Source: GWE2-42-39 sp942493345
GTDB taxonomy: Bacteria; Bacteroidota; Bacteroidia; Bacteroidales; Prolixibacteraceae
NCBI GenBank assembly: GCA_942493345.1
Contig: OW818695.1
Coordinates: 1,612,001-1,676,000, forward strand
Direction of reading: 5' to 3'
Length of the DNA: 64,000 nucleotides
Every line of letters starts with the position of its first letter. Positions within the stretch are counted from its first letter, which is position 1. Below are positions 27,057-34,707 of this stretch, piece by piece. The notes under the pieces are model-generated. The model had not been told where the DNA came from. It saw nothing but the letters and a program-made list of their open reading frames with translations, and ran no database searches. Position numbers and translations under genes: made by a program.

Positions 27057-27449
27057 TCATTTTCTTTGTTCCAGCTTTTTTAAAATCTTGCGCATCGCGC
27101 CTTTCATACCTTTTTCTATTTCCGGGTAGTCCAAAATTTCTTTGCCAATAAAAACAAACATGATGGCAAGCTGTGCCTGTTCAGCTTTTAATTTTTCGTA
27201 GAAATCGTTTTTATTTAGCCGGAATGCCTCGCGCATGCGCCGTTTGATGAGGTTGCGATGAACGGCCCGTTTGAAATTCCGTTTCGAGACTGAAAATGAT
27301 GATTGTGCCGGGAACGGGCAATCGAGCGGGGTTTTCAGCAGAACGACTTTCAGCGGGTACGAAAGAAACGATTCCCCTTCACTGAAGAGCTTTTCGATGA
27401 TAATCTGGCTGCAAAGCCGTTCTTCTTTCTTAAAAGTAAATCGTTCCAT
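27057..27449 (-). CDS. rnpA: Ribonuclease P protein component
   Basis: 130 residues from the ATG at 27449 (MERFTFKKEERLCS). The small basic protein assists the RNase P RNA in cutting tRNA 5' leaders. The family signature KRAVHRNLIKRRMREAFRLNK is intact (about 70-90), preceded by FSVSKRNFK. Longer in-frame starts would run into the hairpin at 27471-27500 and are unlikely. rpmH is not next to it, which differs from the classic rpmH-rnpA order. It follows hemD after a terminator-like hairpin. Confidence 0.95.
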   Translation of the reverse strand: MERFTFKKEERLCSQIIIEKLFSEGESFLSYPLKVVLLKTPLDCPFPAQSSFSVSKRNFKRAVHRNLIKRRMREAFRLNKNDFYEKLKAEQAQLAIMFVFIGKEILDYPEIEKGMKGAMRKILKKLEQRK

Positions 27450-27470
27450 TGTGCGGCTAAAATACAATAA

Positions 27471-27500
27471 AAAGAGGGGAACCATCGTCCCCCTCTTTTT
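27471..27500 (-). terminator. Bidirectional-looking terminator after hemD
   Basis: A perfect 10-bp stem, AAAAGAGGGG (27471-27480) with CCCCTCTTTT (27491-27500), 10-base loop. It is A/T-flanked on both sides, 16 bp after the hemD stop and 20 bp before the rnpA start on the minus strand. Confidence 0.7.
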
Positions 27501-27515
27501 ATTGAATATAAAATA

Positions 27516-28268
27516 TCATTTACAATCTTTGTTGTGCTTTTTAATGAATTGTTCAAGCGCCATGGTCATCGATGGGGCAACTGCGGTCGGCGCCTCGATG
27601 TCAAGTCTTAAACCGGCTTCTTTCACTGCTTGCGCCGTAGTTGGCCCAAAAGAGGCAATTTTAATTTCGTTTTGCTCAAAATCCGGGAAGTTTTGTAATA
27701 ACGATTTTATCCCCGACGGGCTGAAGAAAACCAGTACGTCGTAGTTCACATCTTTCAAATCTGAAAGATCGCTGCTTACAGTTCGGTACAAAATAGCTTT
27801 TGTGTACTTGTAGTTAAGTTTGTCTAATAATTGCGGTATTTCGTTGTTGTGAATCTGGGAAAGAGGCACCAGAAAAATTTCTTCTTTGTGCTTCTTCATT
27901 ACTTCCATCAAGTCTTCGAAACTACCGTCCCCATAAAAGATTTTTCGTTTTCTGTAAACAATATACTTCTGCAAATAGAAAGCGGTGGCTTCCGAAATGC
28001 AAAAATATTTCATAGTGTCGGGCACGGTAATCCGCATGTCCTGACAGATTCTGAAGAAATGATCAATCGCCGTACGGCTGGTGAAGATGACTGCAGAATG
28101 ATCTAAAATTTGAATGCGCGTTTGCCTAAATTCTTTGGCTGAAACTCCTTCCACTTGGATAAACGGGCGGAAATCAACCTGAACGTTTGTTTTGCTCGCC
28201 AAATCGAAATAGGGGGACTTTGTCGAGTCAGGCTTGGGTTGTGAAACCAGAATTCTCTTGATTTTCAA
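27516..28268 (-). CDS. hemD: Uroporphyrinogen-III synthase
   Basis: 250 residues. It closes hydroxymethylbilane to uroporphyrinogen III in haem and corrin synthesis. The family is weakly conserved. Visible markers are the start KRILVSQPKPD, AVIFTSRTAIDHFF (about 76-89), and FFSPSGIKSLLQNFP followed by KIASFGPTTAQAVKEAGL near the C-terminus. It lies 32 bp after a DUF4271 gene, the normal neighbour in Bacteroidota, which supports the assignment. Confidence 0.9.
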   Translation of the reverse strand: MKIKRILVSQPKPDSTKSPYFDLASKTNVQVDFRPFIQVEGVSAKEFRQTRIQILDHSAVIFTSRTAIDHFFRICQDMRITVPDTMKYFCISEATAFYLQKYIVYRKRKIFYGDGSFEDLMEVMKKHKEEIFLVPLSQIHNNEIPQLLDKLNYKYTKAILYRTVSSDLSDLKDVNYDVLVFFSPSGIKSLLQNFPDFEQNEIKIASFGPTTAQAVKEAGLRLDIEAPTAVAPSMTMALEQFIKKHNKDCK

Positions 28269-28300
28269 GACTCAATGATTTTTTAGTTACTTTCTACTTA

Positions 28301-29242
28301 TTACTCTGATGCAAACTTAAGAATCACGAGTAACGGTAGAAATTCAAGGGTACAAAGGTATAAAATCAAATAGAAAATTGAAAAATGTTTTCTCAATAAT
28401 ATTTTTGAGCCTCTGAGGAGCGACAATCCCCAGAAAACAATAATAATAAATGCACCAACGATTAACAGCACTTCGGTATTACCAAGCGGGGCAAATGCGA
28501 CAATCAGCGTAATCGGGAACAAAACGACCCCCAGAACGCGGTTGTAAACATTCAGGTTGAATAAATATTCTGATATTTCGGGCCGGCTTTCAGTAATCAT
28601 CGAAATGAATACGAGAAAGGAACGTTTTATGGCCATGTAGCCAATCATTCCTCCCACACAAATCAGGTAAGTAAGAACAGGCATGGTGGGAAAAAAGGAA
28701 ACACCAAGAAACGACAGAATTTGATATACAAAAAGCGAAACAACCATATAAAACAAGATGTCGAGGCGGAAAGAAGCATGCAACAGGTTGAATGTTCTTT
28801 CTCTGAACAGGCGGGACGCCGTCGAAAAGCTGACGGTCGCGTTAAACAGTTGTTTCAGGTACGCGCTCGAAACAATGCGTACCGATGCGATGATGACCAA
28901 TGCCAGAACAATAATCCCGAAGGTCCAGTCGGTATTTTTCCGGAACATTGCTTTTTCCGGAAAGAAGACGTCGGCCTTTACCGGAATTTCGGGAATGGCA
29001 ACCGAAACGCGTGATTCCGGGATGCGCAGGGTATCTGCCGGGGCTTGCGCTACCGTGTTGGTTTGTTCGGACTGCACTTGCGATGGGCTGGCCGGACTGG
29101 TTTTTACTTTTGAATTGAATGAGTTGAATTTGCTGGTGTCATTTGCTTTTGGGCTGACATTCAGACTTTTGTTCTGTTGTGATGAAGACAACAAATCGGG
29201 GCTCTTTCTAACCTGCTCTGATTTTACCTGATTTTGTTGCAT
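28301..29242 (-). CDS. DUF4271 integral membrane protein
   Basis: About 313 residues from the ATG at 29242 (MQQNQVKSEQ). The N-terminal 100 residues are polar and rich in Ser, Gln and Pro, probably disordered. Several membrane spans follow (TFGIIVLALVIIASVRIV, ILFYMVVSLFVYQILSFLG, VLTYLICVGGMIGYMA and others to the end). DUF4271 proteins commonly precede hemD in Bacteroidota; their function is not known. A longer in-frame start would overlap the divergent dus gene. A TATTTTTG box lies at 29281-29274 on the minus strand. Confidence 0.82.
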   Translation of the reverse strand: MQQNQVKSEQVRKSPDLLSSSQQNKSLNVSPKANDTSKFNSFNSKVKTSPASPSQVQSEQTNTVAQAPADTLRIPESRVSVAIPEIPVKADVFFPEKAMFRKNTDWTFGIIVLALVIIASVRIVSSAYLKQLFNATVSFSTASRLFRERTFNLLHASFRLDILFYMVVSLFVYQILSFLGVSFFPTMPVLTYLICVGGMIGYMAIKRSFLVFISMITESRPEISEYLFNLNVYNRVLGVVLFPITLIVAFAPLGNTEVLLIVGAFIIIVFWGLSLLRGSKILLRKHFSIFYLILYLCTLEFLPLLVILKFASE

Positions 29243-29330
29243 TCCAACAGACAATTTATAAGTTTGTGGCGAACAAAAATAGTCAAATAATACGCGAATC
29301 CTGAAAATGCCTTTATTTTTTTGATCCAAC

Positions 29331-30290
29331 ATGGATAATCCGTCAATACATCAGATTTACCTGGCCCCGCTGCAAGGTTTTACCGATTTTATTTACCGGA
29401 AAACGCAGGCTGAAATATTCGGGCACATCGACAAATATTTCTGTCCGTATATCTCGTTTGGGAAGCAGCAGCAAATCCGAAATTCACAAATGAAAGATGT
29501 TTTGCCGGAAAGTAACCAGGGATTGGCCGTTGTTCCGCAGGTGCTGGTTTCCGACGGGAACGAGTTTCGCGAACTCTGTAAACTGCTGGAAGGTTTTGGC
29601 TATCGCGAAATGAATCTGAACCTGGGATGCCCCTATCCGATGGTAACCAATCGCGGACGGGGATCGGCGTTGTTGCAAAAACCGGAAACGATCGGAGAAA
29701 TACTCGACATTGCATTCAGCGAATTTCAACTGAATTTTTCCGTCAAAATGCGGTCGGGACTTGAATCGGAGGACGAAATTTTCCCGGTAATCGAAACCAT
29801 CAACCGCTTCCCGGTTTCCGAAGTAATTTACCATCCGCGCATTGCCCGGCAAATGTACAAAGGCGAGGTAAATGTTGATTTATTTCAGAAAATAAAAGAG
29901 ATTTCAGTTCATCCGCTGATTTTCAACGGCGATATTCTTTCAGAAAATGACATCCGGAAAGTGCAAAATCAGGTTCCCGGGCAAACGCATTGGATGATTG
30001 GTCGCGGCGTTCTAAAAGACCCGTTTTTGCCCCTCTTGCTGAAAGGAGAAAACCCGGAACCCGTAAAAAGAAGGGAAATGCTTTTTGTTTTTCATGAAAA
30101 GATAGTTGCTGCTTATGCCGCGAAGTTGGAAGGAAGCAGCCATTTATTGCAGAAAATGCAGGCGTTTTGGGAATATTTCGCCGAATCGTTTACCAATCCT
30201 CACAAGGTTTTCAAGCTGATAAAAAAAGCAGGAACAACCGAGAAATACGAATCGGCTGTGAAAACTATTTTTGCTGACTATTGCAGTTAA
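29331..30290 (+). CDS. dus: tRNA-dihydrouridine synthase
   Basis: 319 residues. An FMN enzyme that reduces uridines in tRNA D-loops. The start IYLAPLQGFTDFIYRK, the catalytic cysteine in LNLGCPYPMVTNRGRGSALL, SVKMRSGLES, VIYHPRIARQMYKGEV and FNGDI place it in the Dus family; the subgroup cannot be fixed by eye. The gene is divergent from the DUF4271 gene and its stop overlaps the stop of the tiny minus-strand gene at 30287-30454. Confidence 0.93.
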   Translation: MDNPSIHQIYLAPLQGFTDFIYRKTQAEIFGHIDKYFCPYISFGKQQQIRNSQMKDVLPESNQGLAVVPQVLVSDGNEFRELCKLLEGFGYREMNLNLGCPYPMVTNRGRGSALLQKPETIGEILDIAFSEFQLNFSVKMRSGLESEDEIFPVIETINRFPVSEVIYHPRIARQMYKGEVNVDLFQKIKEISVHPLIFNGDILSENDIRKVQNQVPGQTHWMIGRGVLKDPFLPLLLKGENPEPVKRREMLFVFHEKIVAAYAAKLEGSSHLLQKMQAFWEYFAESFTNPHKVFKLIKKAGTTEKYESAVKTIFADYCS

Positions 30291-30454
30291 TTAAAGCAGG
30301 GACTCGGGCAGTTTTCGTGCTCGTAAATTTCCATTAAAACAGACAGTTGTACCAGTTCGTCTGCTTCGGGCGAGCCGGCGGCGCAGTTGCATATTTCCAG
30401 GAAACGGTTCAGCGCATCCCTGTATTCATCTTCAGTGACTAGTTTTTCCATCAT
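30287..30454 (-). CDS. Small protein like the N-terminus of HigA-type antitoxins
   Basis: 55 residues (MMEKLVTEDEYRDALNRFL onward). The pattern EYRDALNRFLEI, then GSPEADELVQLSVLMEIYE, then H.NCP resembles the first 50 residues of HigA-type antitoxins (YEEAL, GTPEGDEL, YE..HYP), but the helix-turn-helix part is absent because the gene stops there. Either it is a free-standing small protein or a truncated antitoxin. No HigB-like toxin is beside it. The ATG may be at 30454 or 30451. Its stop overlaps that of dus. Confidence 0.6.
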   Translation of the reverse strand: MMEKLVTEDEYRDALNRFLEICNCAAGSPEADELVQLSVLMEIYEHENCPSPCFN

Positions 30455-30572
30455 TTCAAACTAATTTCTTCGATTCCTTTTTGTTCTACATTCAGATGAA
30501 ATTTAATTAATGACCTTTCCGCAAAGAATTTTAAATACGAATATACCTGTTTTGCAGTGTATAAAAACATTC

Positions 30573-30983
30573 TCAAATTAGTGTTTTAAGCATACTACCT
30601 GTCATCATTAAATTCGCGTTTTGATTTTGTAATGAAACCAACATACTTTCAATATTTGCTCTTGTGTAGATTGGTTCAGAAAGAGTTTCATATAATTTTT
30701 CTGACAAATATTTTTCATGTTCAGACTTAACAAAATCCAAATATTTAGAGAATGTCATGTTTTCCCAAAAAGGTTCTTCAGCAGCCTGTTTTTCATTGAT
30801 ATATTTTTCTAATATTTCTTGTATTTCCATCGATAGTTTCTGATTCATCTTAAAATACGCTTTAAGATTATCTATTTCTTCTTTTGGCTCTGGAACTTTT
30901 ATTTCCTGTGGTTTTTTTGCTTGTTTATATGTTGCTATTGCAATTATAATGGCAACAACTCCAATGATAATTTCAATTGTCAT
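30573..30983 (-). CDS. Hypothetical membrane-anchored protein, 136 residues
   Basis: One N-terminal membrane span (IEIIIGVVAIIIAIATY) followed by a basic/proline linker and a helical, probably coiled-coil cytoplasmic region (MNQKLSMEIQEILEKYINEKQ). No family recognised. The gene is markedly AT-rich beside polA and dus, suggesting acquisition from elsewhere. It stands alone. Confidence 0.6.
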   Translation of the reverse strand: MTIEIIIGVVAIIIAIATYKQAKKPQEIKVPEPKEEIDNLKAYFKMNQKLSMEIQEILEKYINEKQAAEEPFWENMTFSKYLDFVKSEHEKYLSEKLYETLSEPIYTRANIESMLVSLQNQNANLMMTGSMLKTLI

Positions 30984-31053
30984 AGCCAGTTTTTAAATAT
31001 AAAACCGAATGTTCGTATTAATGATTATAACATAATCTAAGCTACCTGTTAAA

Positions 31054-31096
31054 CTTGTTTCAGCATCTTCGATGAGACCCTGAAACAAGTTCAGGG
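31054..31096. repeat. Intergenic palindromic repeat with two alternative stems
   Basis: CTTGTTTCAG (31054-31063) can pair with CTGAAACAAG (31080-31089), or CCCTGAA (31078-31084) with TTCAGGG (31090-31096); the two stems exclude each other. It lies in the 147-bp gap just downstream of polA. Confidence 0.5.
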
Positions 31097-31130
31097 TGAC
31101 AACGGCCCGGATAGTTTGTATTGATAAACA

Positions 31131-33917
31131 TCAATGAGCCTCCAGCCAGTTGGCGCCGGTATTCATTTCCACGGTCAGGGGCAGGCCAATGTCGACCGCG
31201 TTTTCCATGCCTTTTCGTACAATTTCTTTCATCCGGTCAATTTCATCGCGCACGGTATCGAAGTTCAATTCGTCGTGTACCTGCATCACCATTTTCGACT
31301 GCAGCTTTTGCCGTTTCAATTCGCGCCAGATATTCACCATAGCCAACTTAATAATATCGGCTGCCGAACCCTGAATGGGCGCATTGATGGCATTTCGCTC
31401 GGCCACCCCGCGAACTACCGCATTGGCCGAATTAATATCGCTTAAATAACGCTTGCGTCCCATAATTGTTTGCACGAACCCTGCTTTTCTGGCATCGTCG
31501 ATGCTTTTATCCATGTATCGTTTGACGCTGGGGAAGTTTTCGAAATATCCGTCGATCAATTCTTTTGCTTCGGTGCGCGGAATGTTCAGCCGTTGCGAAA
31601 GCCCGAATGCCGAAATGCCGTAAATAATTCCGAAGTTGGCCGTTTTGGCCTTCCGGCGCATGTCGGAACTGACTTCAGAAACCGGTATTTTGTATATTTT
31701 GGACGCCGTGATGGCATGAATATCGTCGCCGTTGCGGAAGGCTTCCAGCATTTGCTCGTCTTTGCTCAGGGCGGCCATGATGCGGAGTTCAATTTGCGAG
31801 TAGTCAGCCGATAAAAACAAATGGTTTTCGTCGGAAGGAATAAACGCTTTGCGTATCTCGCGCCCGTTTGCATCGCGGATCGGGATATTTTGCATGTTCG
31901 GATCGGTTGAGCTCAATCGCCCGGTGGCCGCAATGGCCTGATTGTACGAAGTGTGGACTTTCCCTGTTTTCGGGTTGATCAATAGCGGCAGGGCCTCCAC
32001 GTAGGTTGAAAGCAGCTTTTTCAGGCCGCGGTAATCGAGAATTTTCGCGATAATCGGGTGGCGGTCGGTCAGCTTTTCAAGTATATCTTCCGAAGTAGAA
32101 TATTGTTTGGTTTTGGTTTTCTTCGCGTTTGGGTCGATTTTCAGTTTCTCAAACAGAACCACGCCCAACTGTTTGGGCGACGAAATGTTGAACTCTTCGC
32201 CGGCCATCTCAATAATTTCGCGCTCAATATCGATAATCTGGTGGCGCAAAACTTTGGCATAGCGGTTCAGTTCTTCGGGATTGATTTTTACGCCCGTCAT
32301 TTCCATATCGGCCAAAACATATACCAGCGGCATTTCAATTTCATTGAACAGCTTTCGTACCCTAACCCGGTCGAGTTCCGGGTCGATTGCTTTTTTCAAC
32401 TGCAAGGTCAGGTCGGCATCTTCGCAGGAATATTCTTTCAGTTTTTCGACAGGAACCTGCCGCATGGTTATCTGCATTTTGCCTTTTTTACCGATCAGGC
32501 TTTCGGTGGTCACCTTTTCGTAACCCAGATATTGCTCGCACAAATAGTCGAGGTTGTGGCGCAGCTCGGGCTGAATCAGATAATGGGCAATCATGGTGTC
32601 GTACAGCGGGCCTTTTACTTCGATGCCGTAATTCATCAGCACCGAAATATCGTATTTCAGGTTTTGCCCGATTTTCACGATGCGCTCGTCGCCAAAAACC
32701 AGTTCAAATTCGTTGACAACGGCCAGCGCTTTTTCCCGTTCCTTCGGAACAGGAACACAATACGCCTCGTGGTTACGGAACGAAAACGAGAGGCAAACCA
32801 GTTCGGCATTGCGGGTGTCGAGGCTGGTGGTTTCGGTGTCGAAACAAAATTCATCCTGAACCGAAAGCTCGGCCCGCAGGCTGGCACGCTGCTCAGCCGT
32901 TTCAATCAGGTAATAATCGTGCGGTACTTTTTCGATGGTATCCAGGTTTTTTTCTTCGACGACAAGCGGTTCGAGCGATGCGCCAAACAAAGTTCCCTGT
33001 TCGAATGCCGGAGCAGCTTGTTTTTCCGGCTGGCTGACTGCGGCCGGAATTCGTTCCATGAACATGCGGAACTCCAGTTCTGTAAATACTTTTTTCAGTT
33101 TCTGACTGTCGGGTTCGCTCATTTCGAGAGCCGTTTCATCGAAAGAAACCGGCACATCGAGAATAATTTTGGCCAGCACCTGCGACATGCGAACCTGTTT
33201 TTCGTGCGCTTCCAGGTTTTCTTTTTGCTTGCCTTTCAACTGGTCGATATTTTTATACAGGTTGTCGATGCTGCCAAAGTCGGAAATCAGTTTCATGGCT
33301 GTTTTCGGCCCGATGCCCGGACAACCGGGAATGTTGTCGGCCGTGTCGCCCATCAGCCCGAGCACGTCGATCACCTGTTCGGGACGTTCTACCATAAAAT
33401 TTTCCTTCACATGATCGACTCCCCAGATTTCAATTTCATTGCCGCCGCGCGCCGGTTTGTACATGAAAATATTTTTGGAAACCAGTTGCGCGTAATCTTT
33501 ATCGGGAGTGACCATAAACGTTTCGTATCCTTTCGTTTCCGCCATTTTGGCCAGTGTGCCGATCACATCGTCGGCTTCGAAACCGGCTTTTTCAAGAATC
33601 GGAATATTGTAGGCTTCAATAATCTGGCGGATATATGGAATTGCCTTCCGCAGGTCTTCCGGCATTTCCTCGCGATTGGCTTTGTAAGCATCGAACATTT
33701 CGTGCCTGAACGTAGGCACATTCAAGTCGAAAACAACGGCAATATGGCTGGGTTTTTCATTCTTCAGCAACTGGTCGAGTGTATTTACGAAACCAAACAT
33801 GGCCGAAGTATTCAATCCTTTCGAGTTGAACCGCGGGTTTTTGATGAATGCAAAATACGAGCGGTAAATCAGCGCATACGCATCGAGCAGGAACAGTCGT
33901 TTTTTATTTTCGGACAT
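31131..33917 (-). CDS. polA: DNA polymerase I
   Basis: 928 residues. Domains in order: 5'-3' nuclease (about 1-300, LFLLDAYALIYRSYFAF, ADDVIGTLA, GDTADNIPG), 3'-5' exonuclease (about 340-520, CFDTETTSLD, IGQNLKYDISVL, YSCEDADLT) and polymerase (about 540-928). The polymerase has motif A SADYSQIELRIMA, motif B RRKAKTANFGIIYG and motif C QVHDELNFD. The exonuclease Asp/Glu residues are present, so proofreading is predicted. The start MSENKKRLFLLDAYA at 33917 leaves a 10-bp gap to queD; 14 more upstream codons would overlap queD and are not conserved. Confidence 0.97.
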   Translation of the reverse strand: MSENKKRLFLLDAYALIYRSYFAFIKNPRFNSKGLNTSAMFGFVNTLDQLLKNEKPSHIAVVFDLNVPTFRHEMFDAYKANREEMPEDLRKAIPYIRQIIEAYNIPILEKAGFEADDVIGTLAKMAETKGYETFMVTPDKDYAQLVSKNIFMYKPARGGNEIEIWGVDHVKENFMVERPEQVIDVLGLMGDTADNIPGCPGIGPKTAMKLISDFGSIDNLYKNIDQLKGKQKENLEAHEKQVRMSQVLAKIILDVPVSFDETALEMSEPDSQKLKKVFTELEFRMFMERIPAAVSQPEKQAAPAFEQGTLFGASLEPLVVEEKNLDTIEKVPHDYYLIETAEQRASLRAELSVQDEFCFDTETTSLDTRNAELVCLSFSFRNHEAYCVPVPKEREKALAVVNEFELVFGDERIVKIGQNLKYDISVLMNYGIEVKGPLYDTMIAHYLIQPELRHNLDYLCEQYLGYEKVTTESLIGKKGKMQITMRQVPVEKLKEYSCEDADLTLQLKKAIDPELDRVRVRKLFNEIEMPLVYVLADMEMTGVKINPEELNRYAKVLRHQIIDIEREIIEMAGEEFNISSPKQLGVVLFEKLKIDPNAKKTKTKQYSTSEDILEKLTDRHPIIAKILDYRGLKKLLSTYVEALPLLINPKTGKVHTSYNQAIAATGRLSSTDPNMQNIPIRDANGREIRKAFIPSDENHLFLSADYSQIELRIMAALSKDEQMLEAFRNGDDIHAITASKIYKIPVSEVSSDMRRKAKTANFGIIYGISAFGLSQRLNIPRTEAKELIDGYFENFPSVKRYMDKSIDDARKAGFVQTIMGRKRYLSDINSANAVVRGVAERNAINAPIQGSAADIIKLAMVNIWRELKRQKLQSKMVMQVHDELNFDTVRDEIDRMKEIVRKGMENAVDIGLPLTVEMNTGANWLEAH

Positions 33918-33927
33918 GAATTTTAGT

Positions 33928-34377
33928 TTAAAAATTATCGGAAGCGAACCATTCGGCAAACGAATTGGTGGTTTCGTACAACCGCACGCTAAAAAGTTTC
34001 AGGTGCGCAGGCAACAGTTTTTGAATTTCTTCAGCAATATATACAACCAAGTTTTCGGTCGTTGGTTGAAAACCGACCAAATGAAGACGTTCGTACATCT
34101 GTCCCAGTTCGTCCGGGTTGCGGTGCGGGGCCGCTGCATTGATCATCAGCGAATGGTCGAGTTCGTCCACAATATGTTTGTTGATCAGCTTTTTCAGGTC
34201 GCTGAAATCGATGACCATCCCGTTTTTTGGGTCTGCCGGGTTGTTTACTGGTTCGCCTGAAATGGTTATGCGCAACTTGTACGAATGGCCGTGAATATTT
34301 TTGCAAAGCCCGTCGTAATTGAACAGTGCATGCGACATTTCGAAGCCGAATTGTTTGGTTACCCGGATGGTTGCCAT
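33928..34377 (-). CDS. queD: 6-carboxytetrahydropterin synthase (QueD/PTPS family)
   Basis: 149 residues. It converts dihydroneopterin triphosphate to 6-carboxytetrahydropterin on the way to queuosine. The zinc histidines lie in MSHALFNYDG and NIHGHSYKL, with the catalytic cysteine between them (LCKNIHGH). ENLVVYIAEEI and VRLYETTNSFAEW near the end complete the family pattern. It directly precedes polA on the same strand. Confidence 0.92.
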   Translation of the reverse strand: MATIRVTKQFGFEMSHALFNYDGLCKNIHGHSYKLRITISGEPVNNPADPKNGMVIDFSDLKKLINKHIVDELDHSLMINAAAPHRNPDELGQMYERLHLVGFQPTTENLVVYIAEEIQKLLPAHLKLFSVRLYETTNSFAEWFASDNF

Positions 34378-34652
34378 GTGTTTTATTTTGCGAACGAAAT
34401 TAGAAAGAAAGTTTCACAAATGAAACCAAAAAAACAGCCGGGAACCACATAGCCAAATAGTACCACATAGGAACAGCCTCCTGCTTTCATCATTTCTCTT
34501 CTCTTTCCTGTCATTCCTCTCTTTTCTTTGGTCATTCCGGCGAAGGCCGGAATCCCATCGCACATCACCACACCAAAATTCTCCTCTTTTTTAGGAGGAA
34601 TACCCGAACGTAACGAGGGGGAGGTGGTTTCCGGCTGTTAAACGTTGGGGCT
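34378..34652. other. Repeat-bearing gap between queD and the oxidoreductase gene
   Basis: This stretch of about 275 bp lies between two minus-strand genes and is mainly low-complexity pyrimidine-rich sequence. It holds the hairpin repeat at 34534-34553 followed by a segment with CTCCTC..TTTTTTAGGAGGA and GAGGGGGAGGTGG, a type of purine/pyrimidine repeat often seen between Bacteroidota genes. No gene is evident. Confidence 0.5.
34534..34553 (+). repeat. Dispersed hairpin repeat, forward copy
   Basis: ATTCCGGC-GAAG-GCCGGAAT followed by CCCATCGCACATCACC; close to the copy at 12175, including the CATCGCACA tail. Confidence 0.65.
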
Positions 34653-34681
34653 AAAAAAGGCCATCTGCAAAGCAGACAGCC
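34653..34681 (-). terminator. Intrinsic terminator of the oxidoreductase gene
   Basis: Minus-strand stem GGCTGTCTGC / GCAGATGGCC (10 pairs, two G-U), 3-base loop, then TTTTTT (complement of 34653-34658). It begins 27 bp after the stop codon. Confidence 0.85.
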
Positions 34682-34707
34682 TTTCCGAATATCGTATTTG
34701 TATTCAC

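Noticed and set aside
27469..27485. Longer rnpA start upstream of 27449
   Set aside because: The extra codons lie within the terminator hairpin and are not like the family N-terminus.
32058..33926. A 622-codon open frame on the plus strand opposite polA
   Set aside because: It is the mirror of the polA coding sequence; the product is rich in Phe, His and Gln with no domain pattern, while polA has every expected motif.
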